From Alphaproteobacteria bacterium (GTDB taxonomy: Bacteria > Pseudomonadota > Alphaproteobacteria > Sphingomonadales > Sphingomonadaceae), in the NCBI GenBank assembly GCA_030430365.1, contig JAUIFP010000004.1, positions 19,420 through 83,419 of the forward strand: a stretch of DNA of 64,000 nucleotides. The letters run 5' to 3'. The notes under the pieces were generated by a model. It worked only from the letters and a program-made list of their open reading frames with translations, searched no databases and had not been told where the DNA came from. Positions 9,782-18,668 of the stretch are shown here, in pieces. Made by a program: the position numbers and the translations under genes. Position 1 is the first letter of the stretch. Every line of letters begins with the position of its first letter.

Positions 9782-10391
9782 TAATCTCCTGCTTGTTACC
9801 GTGTCAACGCGACAACTGCCCTCATTTGAACTGGCGCCTTGTGAAGGTGAGAGGAACGAGTCCTGCAGTGTCATGCGTTCCGCAAGGGCAAAACTGCTAT
9901 ACATCAGATCAAAATAGCTGGATGGACCAGATGTGAAATTCACATCAAAAAGAGACTTTTTATCTAGTATTATTAGATAGTTATATCCATTTGCGTGAAA
10001 CCGGCTCGGCAGTCCCTATCGCGCAGCAATCGGATTTACCTACGCGCGGCAGACGTCGCAGAACGCATTTTTCGAGCTCGCATTTCATCACCTGATCACC
10101 CGAATTTACTTGCCGGATTGAAGCAAAATCCAAGCGCAAACGAGGCCGCGTGTTGCAAATCAGCCGCACATTTCGGGGCCAAAAATAACATCAAATACGT
10201 ATTATGTTCACTAGATGGCGGGGCAAAAATCCGTCGATACGGCATGTCGAGATTCGCACAGGATCGGTGATCGGGATGTGCCGAAGGCGGACCTGAACAA
10301 TCCGCGGCGTCTGGGCAGCTGACAAGATCGTTTCATGCCTCTGGGGCACCAGGCTCGACTGACGAAAAATGTCTATGGCGAACGCAATGAA

Positions 10392-10422
10392 AAGGGCGGC
10401 CGGAAATCATCCAGCCGCCCTT
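10392..10422 (-). terminator. Rho-independent terminator
   Basis: AAGGGCGGC (10392-10400) / GCCGCCCTT (10414-10422), directly downstream of the minus-strand amidohydrolase. Confidence 0.7.
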
Positions 10423-10437
10423 CATGAACACACCGAT

Positions 10438-11517
10438 CTAGTTGGCTGCGACGACAGGTAGCCCGAGCACTTTGGCCGGATTGTCTTTGAACATCGCCGT
10501 AAGTTCTTCTTCGGTGAAGCCTTCTTCGCGCAATACGCGAGCGGCAAGAACGAGTGCATCGGCGTGGTTATGCGAACCGATCAGGCCGCTATCCGTCGAG
10601 ACGATACAGTGTTCCGGACCGAGAGTTCTGATCGCCTTGACGACATCTTCACGCGTTCTACCGATCAGTTCCGTTGCTGTGACTTCCGCATAGGCGCCCA
10701 TTTGCGTGACCGCCTTCAATTGGTCGATCGTCGGATAAGTGAACATCGGCCCCATGCCCGGATGCGTTACGATGATGCGATCGATGCCCCGTTTCTTCGC
10801 CTCTTCGACAATTTGCACCATTTCGTGCGCGTAAACATGGCCAGTCGCGAGGGTGAGATCGTATTCCTTGATCAGGTCGAGAACTTCCAGCACCGCAGGA
10901 AGCAGGACTCCATCCTTGGATACGATCACATATGGGCGCTGCTCCTTGAGATATTTTACCTCATGTTCGGAGTCGTGCGTCGGCATCCAGACGACTTTGC
11001 CGTAGTGGCCTTCCACTTCGGCAAAATACCGGACGGCTTGCGGATTGATGCCGCCGACAGTGGCATTGAGGGCAAGACCGCCGAACACTTGCATGCCCGG
11101 CACCTCGTCATACTTCCTGACCAGGTTGGCAAGGCCGGCGGTACCGGTCCAATGGTTCTTGAACACGACCCCGCGCAGGCCCCGCTCACGCGCTAGTTTC
11201 GCGATTTCGAAAGCGTCCCACTGGCGATCGTACACATCCGGCCCATAATGCGCATGAACATCGATCGCCCCATCCAGGATAGGGTCATCCAGATGCTGAT
11301 CCACGGAGGGTTCGGTGAACCTTCCGCGATAGGAAAGCCATGCATTGAGATCCTTGTTGACCGATGGATTCACCACGGTTGCCGGTGCCGGCATCCAGGT
11401 AATCTCTGGATCGGAAGTTTCGGTTTCACCCGCAACGACAGGCGAGGCTGCAAATCCGGCAGCAAGAGCAATGCCGGACAACCCGATGACACATTCCTTC
11501 ACACGCTTTGAAAACAT
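10438..11517 (-). CDS. Amidohydrolase superfamily protein (DUF6282-like) with predicted signal peptide
   Basis: MFSKRVKECVIGLSGIALAAGFAASPVVAGE signal. Metal-ligand pattern DVHAHYGPDV, TGHVYAHEM, VTHPGMG, STDSG. Confidence 0.8.
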   Translation of the reverse strand: MFSKRVKECVIGLSGIALAAGFAASPVVAGETETSDPEITWMPAPATVVNPSVNKDLNAWLSYRGRFTEPSVDQHLDDPILDGAIDVHAHYGPDVYDRQWDAFEIAKLARERGLRGVVFKNHWTGTAGLANLVRKYDEVPGMQVFGGLALNATVGGINPQAVRYFAEVEGHYGKVVWMPTHDSEHEVKYLKEQRPYVIVSKDGVLLPAVLEVLDLIKEYDLTLATGHVYAHEMVQIVEEAKKRGIDRIIVTHPGMGPMFTYPTIDQLKAVTQMGAYAEVTATELIGRTREDVVKAIRTLGPEHCIVSTDSGLIGSHNHADALVLAARVLREEGFTEEELTAMFKDNPAKVLGLPVVAAN

Positions 11518-11608
11518 TCCTGACCTCTCCTTCTTTGCCTTTTTCCAAGCCGGCTTCGCGGCAATCGAAACTCGCAAGCTCGTTGACTCGGCCTACGCAG
11601 AAACATAC

Positions 11609-11620
11609 TTATCATGTTTA
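11609..11620. promoter_or_regulatory. Putative MarR-type operator (TTATCATGTTTA) in a divergent promoter
   Basis: Reverse-complement orientation of the same motif, followed by TAGTTTTGCAGC, which also occurs at 20669-20680. Confidence 0.5.
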
Positions 11621-11684
11621 GTTTTGCAGCGCGACCGTGTCACCATGCACGCGCCGAAACAACAGTTTGAGAGGAATAAGAGTA

Positions 11685-12614
11685 ATGTACGACAAGTCAG
11701 ACCCCCGCTCCAAGCTCTCCACGGCAAAGAACGATCCGTCCGGCAGCACGCCGACACCTGCGAGTCTGGGGCTCTATTACAAAGACAAGCCGGTTGAAGA
11801 GGACGACAATGGCAAGGCGTGGTACACGCGCGGCCAGGATCTGCTGGTCAACTATATCGAAGCGGCACCGGGCGCGACCTTCACCCGCAAAGACCAAAAG
11901 GACGAGTATATGATCGTCCTGCCCGACGATGATACGCCCTATGAAATCACCGCCATGGGCGAGACCAAGGAAGGCCCCGGCCATCAGCTGATCATCGTTC
12001 CGCCGGGCAACAGCACGATTACCTTTCCCAAGGGCGGACGCGTCGTAAGGCTGTTTTCGACCCAGTCGGAGGATCTGAACGCCAAATGCGCAAATGCCGA
12101 GACTTATGCGACACCCGACCCGAACATCCCGCCTTTCCAGCCTTGGCCGGATCCGGTCGATGGCTTCAAGCTGCGTGTCTACGACCTTTGGAAGACCCGC
12201 CAACCCGGGCAGCTTGGCCCGATCTGGCGCTGCACCACGATCATGCTGAACTTTCCGCCTCCCGGTGGCGGACCGCGTGACATCACCAAGATGTCACCCC
12301 ACAGCCATGACGATTTCGACCAGTGCTCGCTGGTGATGGCCGGTTCCTTCCTGCACAATATGCGCTGGCCCTGGGGCCTGGACAAGAATCTCTGGCGCCC
12401 GGACGAGGCCCCCGTGACGGAGGCCCCGTCCTGTACCATCATTCCGGCCAAGGTGATCCATTCTTCCGAAAGCCTGCACAGCTCCGGCAACCGGATGGCG
12501 GACATATTCGCGCCGCCTCGCCTCGATTTCTCGCTGCAGGAAGGCTGGGTGCAGAATGCCGATGAATATCCACTTCCCGAATGGGCAACCGAGAAGGAAA
12601 AGGCAACGGCCTGA
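11685..12614 (+). CDS. Cupin-like protein, possibly bicupin
   Basis: Start at MYDKSDPRSKLSTAKND. SPHSHDDFDQCSLVMAGSFLHNMRWPWG cupin-like metal-site segment. Confidence 0.6.
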   Translation: MYDKSDPRSKLSTAKNDPSGSTPTPASLGLYYKDKPVEEDDNGKAWYTRGQDLLVNYIEAAPGATFTRKDQKDEYMIVLPDDDTPYEITAMGETKEGPGHQLIIVPPGNSTITFPKGGRVVRLFSTQSEDLNAKCANAETYATPDPNIPPFQPWPDPVDGFKLRVYDLWKTRQPGQLGPIWRCTTIMLNFPPPGGGPRDITKMSPHSHDDFDQCSLVMAGSFLHNMRWPWGLDKNLWRPDEAPVTEAPSCTIIPAKVIHSSESLHSSGNRMADIFAPPRLDFSLQEGWVQNADEYPLPEWATEKEKATA

Positions 12615-12768
12615 CGCTGGCATTGCGCGAGGCCGTGAGCGATTTGCACGGCTTCGCGCCCACCGACGCCAGATTTGGCTCACGGAACGTCATACTGGCA
12701 ACGCATGACCCGAAAACGGGCAAGCCAAGACACAATTTCGAGGATGCGGGAAAGGATTGCGGCCCGAT

Positions 12769-13545
12769 ATGGATTTGGAGCTCGCCGGCAAATCTGTGCT
12801 GATTACAGGTGGCGCAAGCGGAATCGGCTATGCGTCCGCTGCAGCCTTCGCCCGCGAAGGCGCGCGTATCGCCATTCTCGACTGGAATACAGACACACTC
12901 GCCCGAGCGGAAACAGTCATCGCCGAAATGGGCACGCAAGTGCTGGCACGCCAGGTCGACGTGTCCAAGGCCGATCAGGTCGCTGCAGCTCATGCCGATG
13001 TCATCGAAGCCTTCGGTTCCATTGACGTCGCATTCAACAATGCCGGCATTGGGGCCGATTTCACATCGATCGAAGACGTCAGCGAGGATGTGTGGGACCG
13101 GATCATGGCCGTCAATTTGAAGGGCATCTTTCTTTGCATGCGCGCCCAACTGCGGCACATGCGGCCTCGCGGTACCGGATCGATCGTGAACACGACGTCC
13201 AACGTCGCGTTCGTTGGAGCCCCCGGAGCAGCCGTCTATGCTGCGAGCAAGCAAGGCATTGTCGGCATGACCCGCTCGGCCGCGCTTGAAGTGGCGGACA
13301 CCGATATTCGCATAAATTGCATCGCTCCCGGCGCGATAAACACGTCGATCGGCAAGTCAGCTGGGCGCAAGGCGGAGCCGCGCGATGCCCCCTACCCCGA
13401 TGCGATCATCCGCAAAGGGCTGCCGATCGGGCGTTTCGGAGAGCCGGAGGAAGTCGCCGATGCGGTCGTCTGGCTGGCAAGCCGGCGCGCTGGTCTGGCC
13501 CTGGGCGAGACACTGGTCATGGATGGCGGGTTTATCGCGCAATGA
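12769..13545 (+). CDS. SDR family oxidoreductase
   Basis: LAGKSVLITGGASGIGYASA...NNAG...YAASKQG...ALGETLVMDGGF. Confidence 0.9.
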   Translation: MDLELAGKSVLITGGASGIGYASAAAFAREGARIAILDWNTDTLARAETVIAEMGTQVLARQVDVSKADQVAAAHADVIEAFGSIDVAFNNAGIGADFTSIEDVSEDVWDRIMAVNLKGIFLCMRAQLRHMRPRGTGSIVNTTSNVAFVGAPGAAVYAASKQGIVGMTRSAALEVADTDIRINCIAPGAINTSIGKSAGRKAEPRDAPYPDAIIRKGLPIGRFGEPEEVADAVVWLASRRAGLALGETLVMDGGFIAQ

Positions 13546-13693
13546 ACTACATGGACGGATGTTGCCGCCACCCCTCTGAGCGGCCTGCCGCTGCTCAACA
13601 CTCGTTTACTTGGACAGAGCCTGTTCTACCGGTTCGAACTCAACACCACACGTGCCGGTTGGCGCGATCAGATTTTATGGGAAGGAAAGACGC

Positions 13694-14266
13694 ATGCGTA
13701 CGAAATTGAAGCGGCTCCCGCCGATGAAGGACGAAGAACTCAACGAGCAGCAAGAGGAAGTCATAGCGCCATTCCGCGAGGTAGGCGCCGATTTCAACGT
13801 CTCTCGCGCCTTCATCCGGCACCCGCGCGCGCTTGCCGCTTTCCGGGTCTGGGCGACCTACGTGATGATCGACAAGAACGATCTTGAAGAACGTGAACGC
13901 GAAATCGTGGCCATGCGAACGGCATGGCGCATCAGGGCACCCTATGTCTGGGCCCGCCATATCTCATACGGCGAAAAGGCAGGGCTGAGCGCGGAGGAAA
14001 TGGAAGGCCTCAAGCGCCCGATCGAAGATCGCAACTGGAGCGCGGCCGACATCGCCCTGATCAAGACTGCCGACGCTCTGGTCGACAAGTTCTTCGTGCC
14101 CGATGACGTGTGGGAAGAACTCTCAGCCCATTTCAACGACAAGCAATGCATGGACGCAATCTTCTGTTGCGGCCATTTCTGCCTGCTCGGAATGTTCCTG
14201 AATACTGCGGATACGCCGCTTGACGGCGACGTACCGCATGATCCCGACTTCGACGTCGTTGCCTGA
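13694..14266 (+). CDS. Carboxymuconolactone decarboxylase family protein
   Basis: MRTKLKRLPPMKDEELNEQQEEV...REIVAMRTAWRIRAPYVWARHISYGEKAGLSAEEMEGLK. Confidence 0.8.
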   Translation: MRTKLKRLPPMKDEELNEQQEEVIAPFREVGADFNVSRAFIRHPRALAAFRVWATYVMIDKNDLEEREREIVAMRTAWRIRAPYVWARHISYGEKAGLSAEEMEGLKRPIEDRNWSAADIALIKTADALVDKFFVPDDVWEELSAHFNDKQCMDAIFCCGHFCLLGMFLNTADTPLDGDVPHDPDFDVVA

Positions 14267-14268
14267 CC

Positions 14269-15297
14269 TTATCCCCTCCGGAGGGCGGCCTTGGTCGTCC
14301 CCGAGGGGCCATCATTGATGACATTCAGCGAGCTGCCCGGCGGCATGAGTTCGTCGATCCGGTCAAGCGTCTCATCGGACAGTTTGACGTCCAGCGCCGG
14401 AAGCAGGCTTTCCAGGTGATCCATCTTGCGCGGCCCGAGAATGGCCGCAGTCACCGCTGGATGCTGGATGACGAATGCCACTGCCATTTGTGCCAGCGTG
14501 ATGCCGTTTTCCTCTGCCAGATCGGACAGCTCCCCGACGATGCGCAGCTTGTTGCGGATTGCATCTGTATGCGGATCGAACGCCTTGCCAGTAATCCGGC
14601 CGAAAAATGCCATGCGGTTCTCACCCTCAAGATCCTCCGGCTTGCGATATCTGCCTGAGAGGTATCCGCCATCGAGCGGGCTGAAGGTAATCGCCCCCAT
14701 GCCATACCGCTTGCAGGCGGGAAGCACGAAGCGTTCGATATGTCGATTGAATATCGAATAATGGGACTGGTCGCAGCGGAAGCGGCCGAAACCCATCTTC
14801 TCTGAAATCCAGTGAGATTCAACGATGCGGTCGGCAGGAAGGCTCGAACATCCGAACTGACGGATCTTGCCCTGGCGGACCAGTTCTGTGAGCGTGAAGA
14901 GCACCTCTTCCAGCTCAACCGTGTCGTCGAAACGGTGGTACTGATACAGGTCGATATAGTCGGTACCCAGCCGCCGAAGGCTATCTTCGACCGCACGCAC
15001 GATCCAGCGCCGCGATCCCCCGCGCATATTCGGATCGTCTCCCATTCCGGCGAAGAACTTGGTCGCAACCACCAGATTGTCGCGCTTGCCCTTGATTGCC
15101 TTGCCGACAATTTCTTCAGACTCTCCGCGCGAATAGCCGTCCGCAGTGTCGATGAAATTGATCCCGGCATCGATCGCCCGGTCGATAATACGCACGCAAT
15201 CGTCATGGTCTGGATTGCCGATATTCCCCAGCATCATCGTCCCGAGACAGAAGGGACTGACCTGCATTCCAGTGCCGCCAAGCGTGCGCATTTCCAT
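14269..15297 (-). CDS. Aldo/keto reductase
   Basis: MEMRTLGGTGMQVSPFCLGTMMLGN...INFIDTADGYSRGESEEIVGKAIKGKRDNLVVATKF. Confidence 0.92.
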   Translation of the reverse strand: MEMRTLGGTGMQVSPFCLGTMMLGNIGNPDHDDCVRIIDRAIDAGINFIDTADGYSRGESEEIVGKAIKGKRDNLVVATKFFAGMGDDPNMRGGSRRWIVRAVEDSLRRLGTDYIDLYQYHRFDDTVELEEVLFTLTELVRQGKIRQFGCSSLPADRIVESHWISEKMGFGRFRCDQSHYSIFNRHIERFVLPACKRYGMGAITFSPLDGGYLSGRYRKPEDLEGENRMAFFGRITGKAFDPHTDAIRNKLRIVGELSDLAEENGITLAQMAVAFVIQHPAVTAAILGPRKMDHLESLLPALDVKLSDETLDRIDELMPPGSSLNVINDGPSGTTKAALRRG

Positions 15298-15309
15298 GAA
15301 TGTGTTCTC

Positions 15310-16716
15310 CTAGAGTTTGCGTGTCAGAGGTCCGGTTTCCGCATCGGCCTTGGCAACGCCAATGAGCTGGAACTTCGGTTCGGTATATGGGATGTCTCCG
15401 TAGGCAGCGCGGCGGATGAACCGCCAACCTTCGGGCGTGCGCCGTAACCGGTCGTCATAATGGCCATGATGCATTACAACCGGCTCGTCGTTCTCGCCGC
15501 GCATGATGTGCTGCCATTTGCAGGTCGCTCTGGCCGTATCGCCATTGAGGTCGATGAGCACGTCCAGCGTGGTGTGATGCGTGCGATGCCCTTCGCTCTC
15601 CCAGGGCTTGCAGTATTGGCTGAGCAGTTCCGTGATCGCTGCCGGACCGACCGCGCGCCCGACGATGCCAGCCCACTCGCCATCCTCAGTAAAGGCGTTT
15701 CCGTATCCCACCAGGTCACGGGTATCGAGGCAGTTCGAGGTCTCGATGCAGTGACGCGTGATCGCCTCGCGGTCTTCCATATCCTTAAGCCGCTGCTCAA
15801 TCTCATCCAGGCGCGTACGCTTAGGCTCCTCGAGCGGCGAATGGCCGAACATGCGCGTGATATCGTGCCGCGCGATCTTCCAGGCGCCGTCCTCTCGCAC
15901 GAGATCGTCAAAATAGCGGCCGCCCTGCAGGATCGAGGGCATGCCGTCCTGGTCGGATGTCAGATAGTACCAGACCACTTCGGCCTTTGCCGTATCGCCG
16001 TCGAGCTGAATGTCGTGATTGTTCAGGACATGAATGGCGGGCGCTTGCCCGTCCCGGAGCTCCGGTGCGCGAGCCTTATCCAGCAATTCCTCGATCGCCT
16101 TAGGGCCGATCGCATCGCCTAGCTGAGCGGCGAGCACGCCTTCTTTCGCGAAGAGGCTCGCATAGCCAGCATGATCGCCGCGATCGAGATACTTGGCATA
16201 GTCGGCGAAGATCTGGCGGATCGCCTCGCGGTCGTCCATCTCGCGCTTGACCGCGTCGAGCCGGGTGGGCTCCGGCGGTTCCATCTGGGCGCGCCCCATG
16301 ATCCGGCTGATACGGTGATGCGCGATCTTCCACACCCCATCCTCGCGCACCAGATCGTCATTGTAGCGGCCCATCTGATACACGCTGGGGACCTTGTCGG
16401 CATCGATGCTGAGATAGCTCCAGATCACCTCTGTCGTCGCCGTATCGCCGCTGAGCTGGATATCCTGATTGGTGATGAGGTGGATCGCATCGTTGAAGAT
16501 GCCGCGGCTGCGCGCTGCATCTACCCGTTCGCCATATTGGCGCATATGCTCCGCGATGGCTTCGGGGCCGACAGCATCGCCGAACTTGCCTTCGCGCGAG
16601 AAGAGCTTCGCATAGGCCTCGTAATCGGCACCATCGAGATAGCTCGCATAGTCCACGAATAACTGCCGGATCGCTTCGCGATCCTCGAGCTCCTGCAAAC
16701 GCGCTTGGTCAGACAT
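15310..16716 (-). CDS. Triple-domain SnoaL-like (NTF2 superfamily) protein
   Basis: Three internal repeats of DREAIRQxFxDYxxYLDxxDxxxYAxLFxxEG...HxIxNxDIQLxGDTAxxEVxWxYL...GRYxDDLVREDGxWKIAxHxIxRxxG. Confidence 0.85.
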   Translation of the reverse strand: MSDQARLQELEDREAIRQLFVDYASYLDGADYEAYAKLFSREGKFGDAVGPEAIAEHMRQYGERVDAARSRGIFNDAIHLITNQDIQLSGDTATTEVIWSYLSIDADKVPSVYQMGRYNDDLVREDGVWKIAHHRISRIMGRAQMEPPEPTRLDAVKREMDDREAIRQIFADYAKYLDRGDHAGYASLFAKEGVLAAQLGDAIGPKAIEELLDKARAPELRDGQAPAIHVLNNHDIQLDGDTAKAEVVWYYLTSDQDGMPSILQGGRYFDDLVREDGAWKIARHDITRMFGHSPLEEPKRTRLDEIEQRLKDMEDREAITRHCIETSNCLDTRDLVGYGNAFTEDGEWAGIVGRAVGPAAITELLSQYCKPWESEGHRTHHTTLDVLIDLNGDTARATCKWQHIMRGENDEPVVMHHGHYDDRLRRTPEGWRFIRRAAYGDIPYTEPKFQLIGVAKADAETGPLTRKL

Positions 16717-16791
16717 CGATGCTCTCCAACATGCTTTTCGGACGGGAAGTGCCAGGTCTATTGGCCAACCCTGATTATCTCCGCGCCTTCG

Positions 16792-18402
16792 TCAGCGCGT
16801 GAACTTGAATCCTGCGTAGTCTGCATCGGTGACTTCCTTGCAGCGCTCGCGAAACTTGTGGAGCCCACCCAGCCAGATCAGGAACCGCCTAGGCTTGCCC
16901 GGAACATTCGATCCGAACTGCCAGCTGTCGGCCTCGGTAAAGACCGAATTGACCGCCTTGGTCTGCGTTTCTTCAGTCCACTCGTCCTCCGCTTCCTGGG
17001 TGGGCTCGACCACCGCGAAGCCTTCCTTCTCGCAATGCTCGATCAAATCCGCGATCCATTCGACATCGTGCTCGATCGAGGCTGGAACGTTGGTCGAAAG
17101 GGCCGGATTGCATGGGCCGCTGATCGCCAGCAGATTGGGGAAGCCGGCAAAGCTCATCCCCAGATAGGCACGCGGGCCATCTTCAAGCCGTTCCGCCAGT
17201 TTGATGCCGCCCCGCCCGCGAATGTCCATCTTGCGGAAAGGCCCGGTAACCGCGTCATAGCCAGTGGCCAGCACCAGGATGTCGATGGGATATTCCTTGC
17301 CTCCCACCATCACCCCCGTCTCGGTGAAATTGGTGATCGGCGTCTTCTTCACATTGACGACATCGACGTGCGGGAGGTTGAAAGTTTCGTAATAGTTGGT
17401 GTCGAGCGCGATACGTTTGGCCCCCATCGGATAACCCTTGGGCTCCAAGATCTCGGCCTTGACCGGATCCTTGACGATACTGCGCACCTTTTCGCGGAAG
17501 AAGTTCTCGGTGAATTCGCGCGTGGCGGGGTCCTGCGTCCCTTCCTTGAAGAGCTGGATTACGCGCAAGCCGCCATTGTTCCAGTATTCCTCCTGCAGAC
17601 GCTCCGCCTCGTCCAGGCTCACCTCCTTGAAGGAATAGGCAGGCGCGTCATAGGGCTGCCCGCCCCAATGAGAGCGCACCTTTTCCTTGATTTCAGGATA
17701 GTTGGCCTTGACCTCTTCGACATATTCTTCGGACAGGGGATGGTTCTTGGCCGGCATGATATAAGCCGGCGTGCGCTGGAATACGGTAAGATGCTTTGCA
17801 GTCTTGGCGATCTCTGGAACGGCCTGAATCCCGGTTGATCCGGTGCCGATCACCCCAACCCGCTTGCCGCTGAAATCGACCCCTTCCTTGGGCCAATTGC
17901 CGGTATGATACCATTCACCCTTGAAATCCTCGATCCCCGGAATGTTCGGCAGGTTGGTCGCAGTCGAAGTGAGGCCGCCAATTGCAGTCACGACATATCG
18001 GGCGGTGGCCTTTTCCCCGGTCGAGGCTTCGACAGTCCAGCGCTTCGTTTCCTCGTCATAGACTGCCGAAGTGACCCGCGAATTGAAGGTCATGTCCTTG
18101 CGCAGGTCGAGCCGGTCCGTCACGAAATTGAGGTATCGTTCTATCTCCGGTTGAGCCGGGAAGCGTTCGGACCAAGTCCATTCCTGCAGGATCTCGTCCG
18201 AGAAGAAGAAGCAGTAGAAATAGCTCTCTGAATCGCAGCGCGCACCGGGATAGCGGTTCCAGTACCAGGCGCCGCCCACGCCTTCCCCGGCTTCGAAAAC
18301 ACGTGTCCTCAGCCCCATCTCTCGCAGCTTGTGGAGCATATATATCCCTGAAAATCCGGCGCCGATGACAATGGCATCGAGCTCCTCTGCGGATTTGGTC
18401 AC
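16792..18402 (-). CDS. Flavin-containing / Baeyer-Villiger-type monooxygenase
   Basis: VIGAGFSGIYMLHKL FAD motif; BVMO fingerprint FKGEWYHTGNWP; VIGTGSTGIQAVPEIAK NADP motif. Good SD (AGGAGG) before a GTG start. Confidence 0.9.
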   Translation of the reverse strand: MTKSAEELDAIVIGAGFSGIYMLHKLREMGLRTRVFEAGEGVGGAWYWNRYPGARCDSESYFYCFFFSDEILQEWTWSERFPAQPEIERYLNFVTDRLDLRKDMTFNSRVTSAVYDEETKRWTVEASTGEKATARYVVTAIGGLTSTATNLPNIPGIEDFKGEWYHTGNWPKEGVDFSGKRVGVIGTGSTGIQAVPEIAKTAKHLTVFQRTPAYIMPAKNHPLSEEYVEEVKANYPEIKEKVRSHWGGQPYDAPAYSFKEVSLDEAERLQEEYWNNGGLRVIQLFKEGTQDPATREFTENFFREKVRSIVKDPVKAEILEPKGYPMGAKRIALDTNYYETFNLPHVDVVNVKKTPITNFTETGVMVGGKEYPIDILVLATGYDAVTGPFRKMDIRGRGGIKLAERLEDGPRAYLGMSFAGFPNLLAISGPCNPALSTNVPASIEHDVEWIADLIEHCEKEGFAVVEPTQEAEDEWTEETQTKAVNSVFTEADSWQFGSNVPGKPRRFLIWLGGLHKFRERCKEVTDADYAGFKFTR

Positions 18403-18668
18403 TTACTTCCTCCTAGAATTTTATCTTGCGCCAGGCAGATCCCATTGCCTCTTCGCGCGCCCCGGTGACCGGTACCTTTTCCATGCCTGAACCTGCCTTC
18501 TGGCTGCCGTGAGAAGCCATTTCCAAGGCTTCGCTTTCCTGGTTGACTGAATGGCACCCAAACGCCCCAGAACGGAACGTGACGGGCATTGAGGCAGCCT
18601 GGCAGTGCAACTCTCCCCATTACATCAGGCGCGGCAGCCAATACCCCTCCCCGTCGCATTCAAACCGG

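Noticed and set aside
9995-10270. 91-aa plus ORF in the gap upstream of the TonB receptor
   Set aside because: No motif, no good ribosome-binding site and irregular codon usage.
18413-18610. Small minus ORF before the first BVMO (ends MEKVPVTGAREEAMGSAWRKIKF)
   Set aside because: Stop lies just before the BVMO ribosome-binding site, but there is no family similarity or coding bias I can defend. Conservation would be needed.
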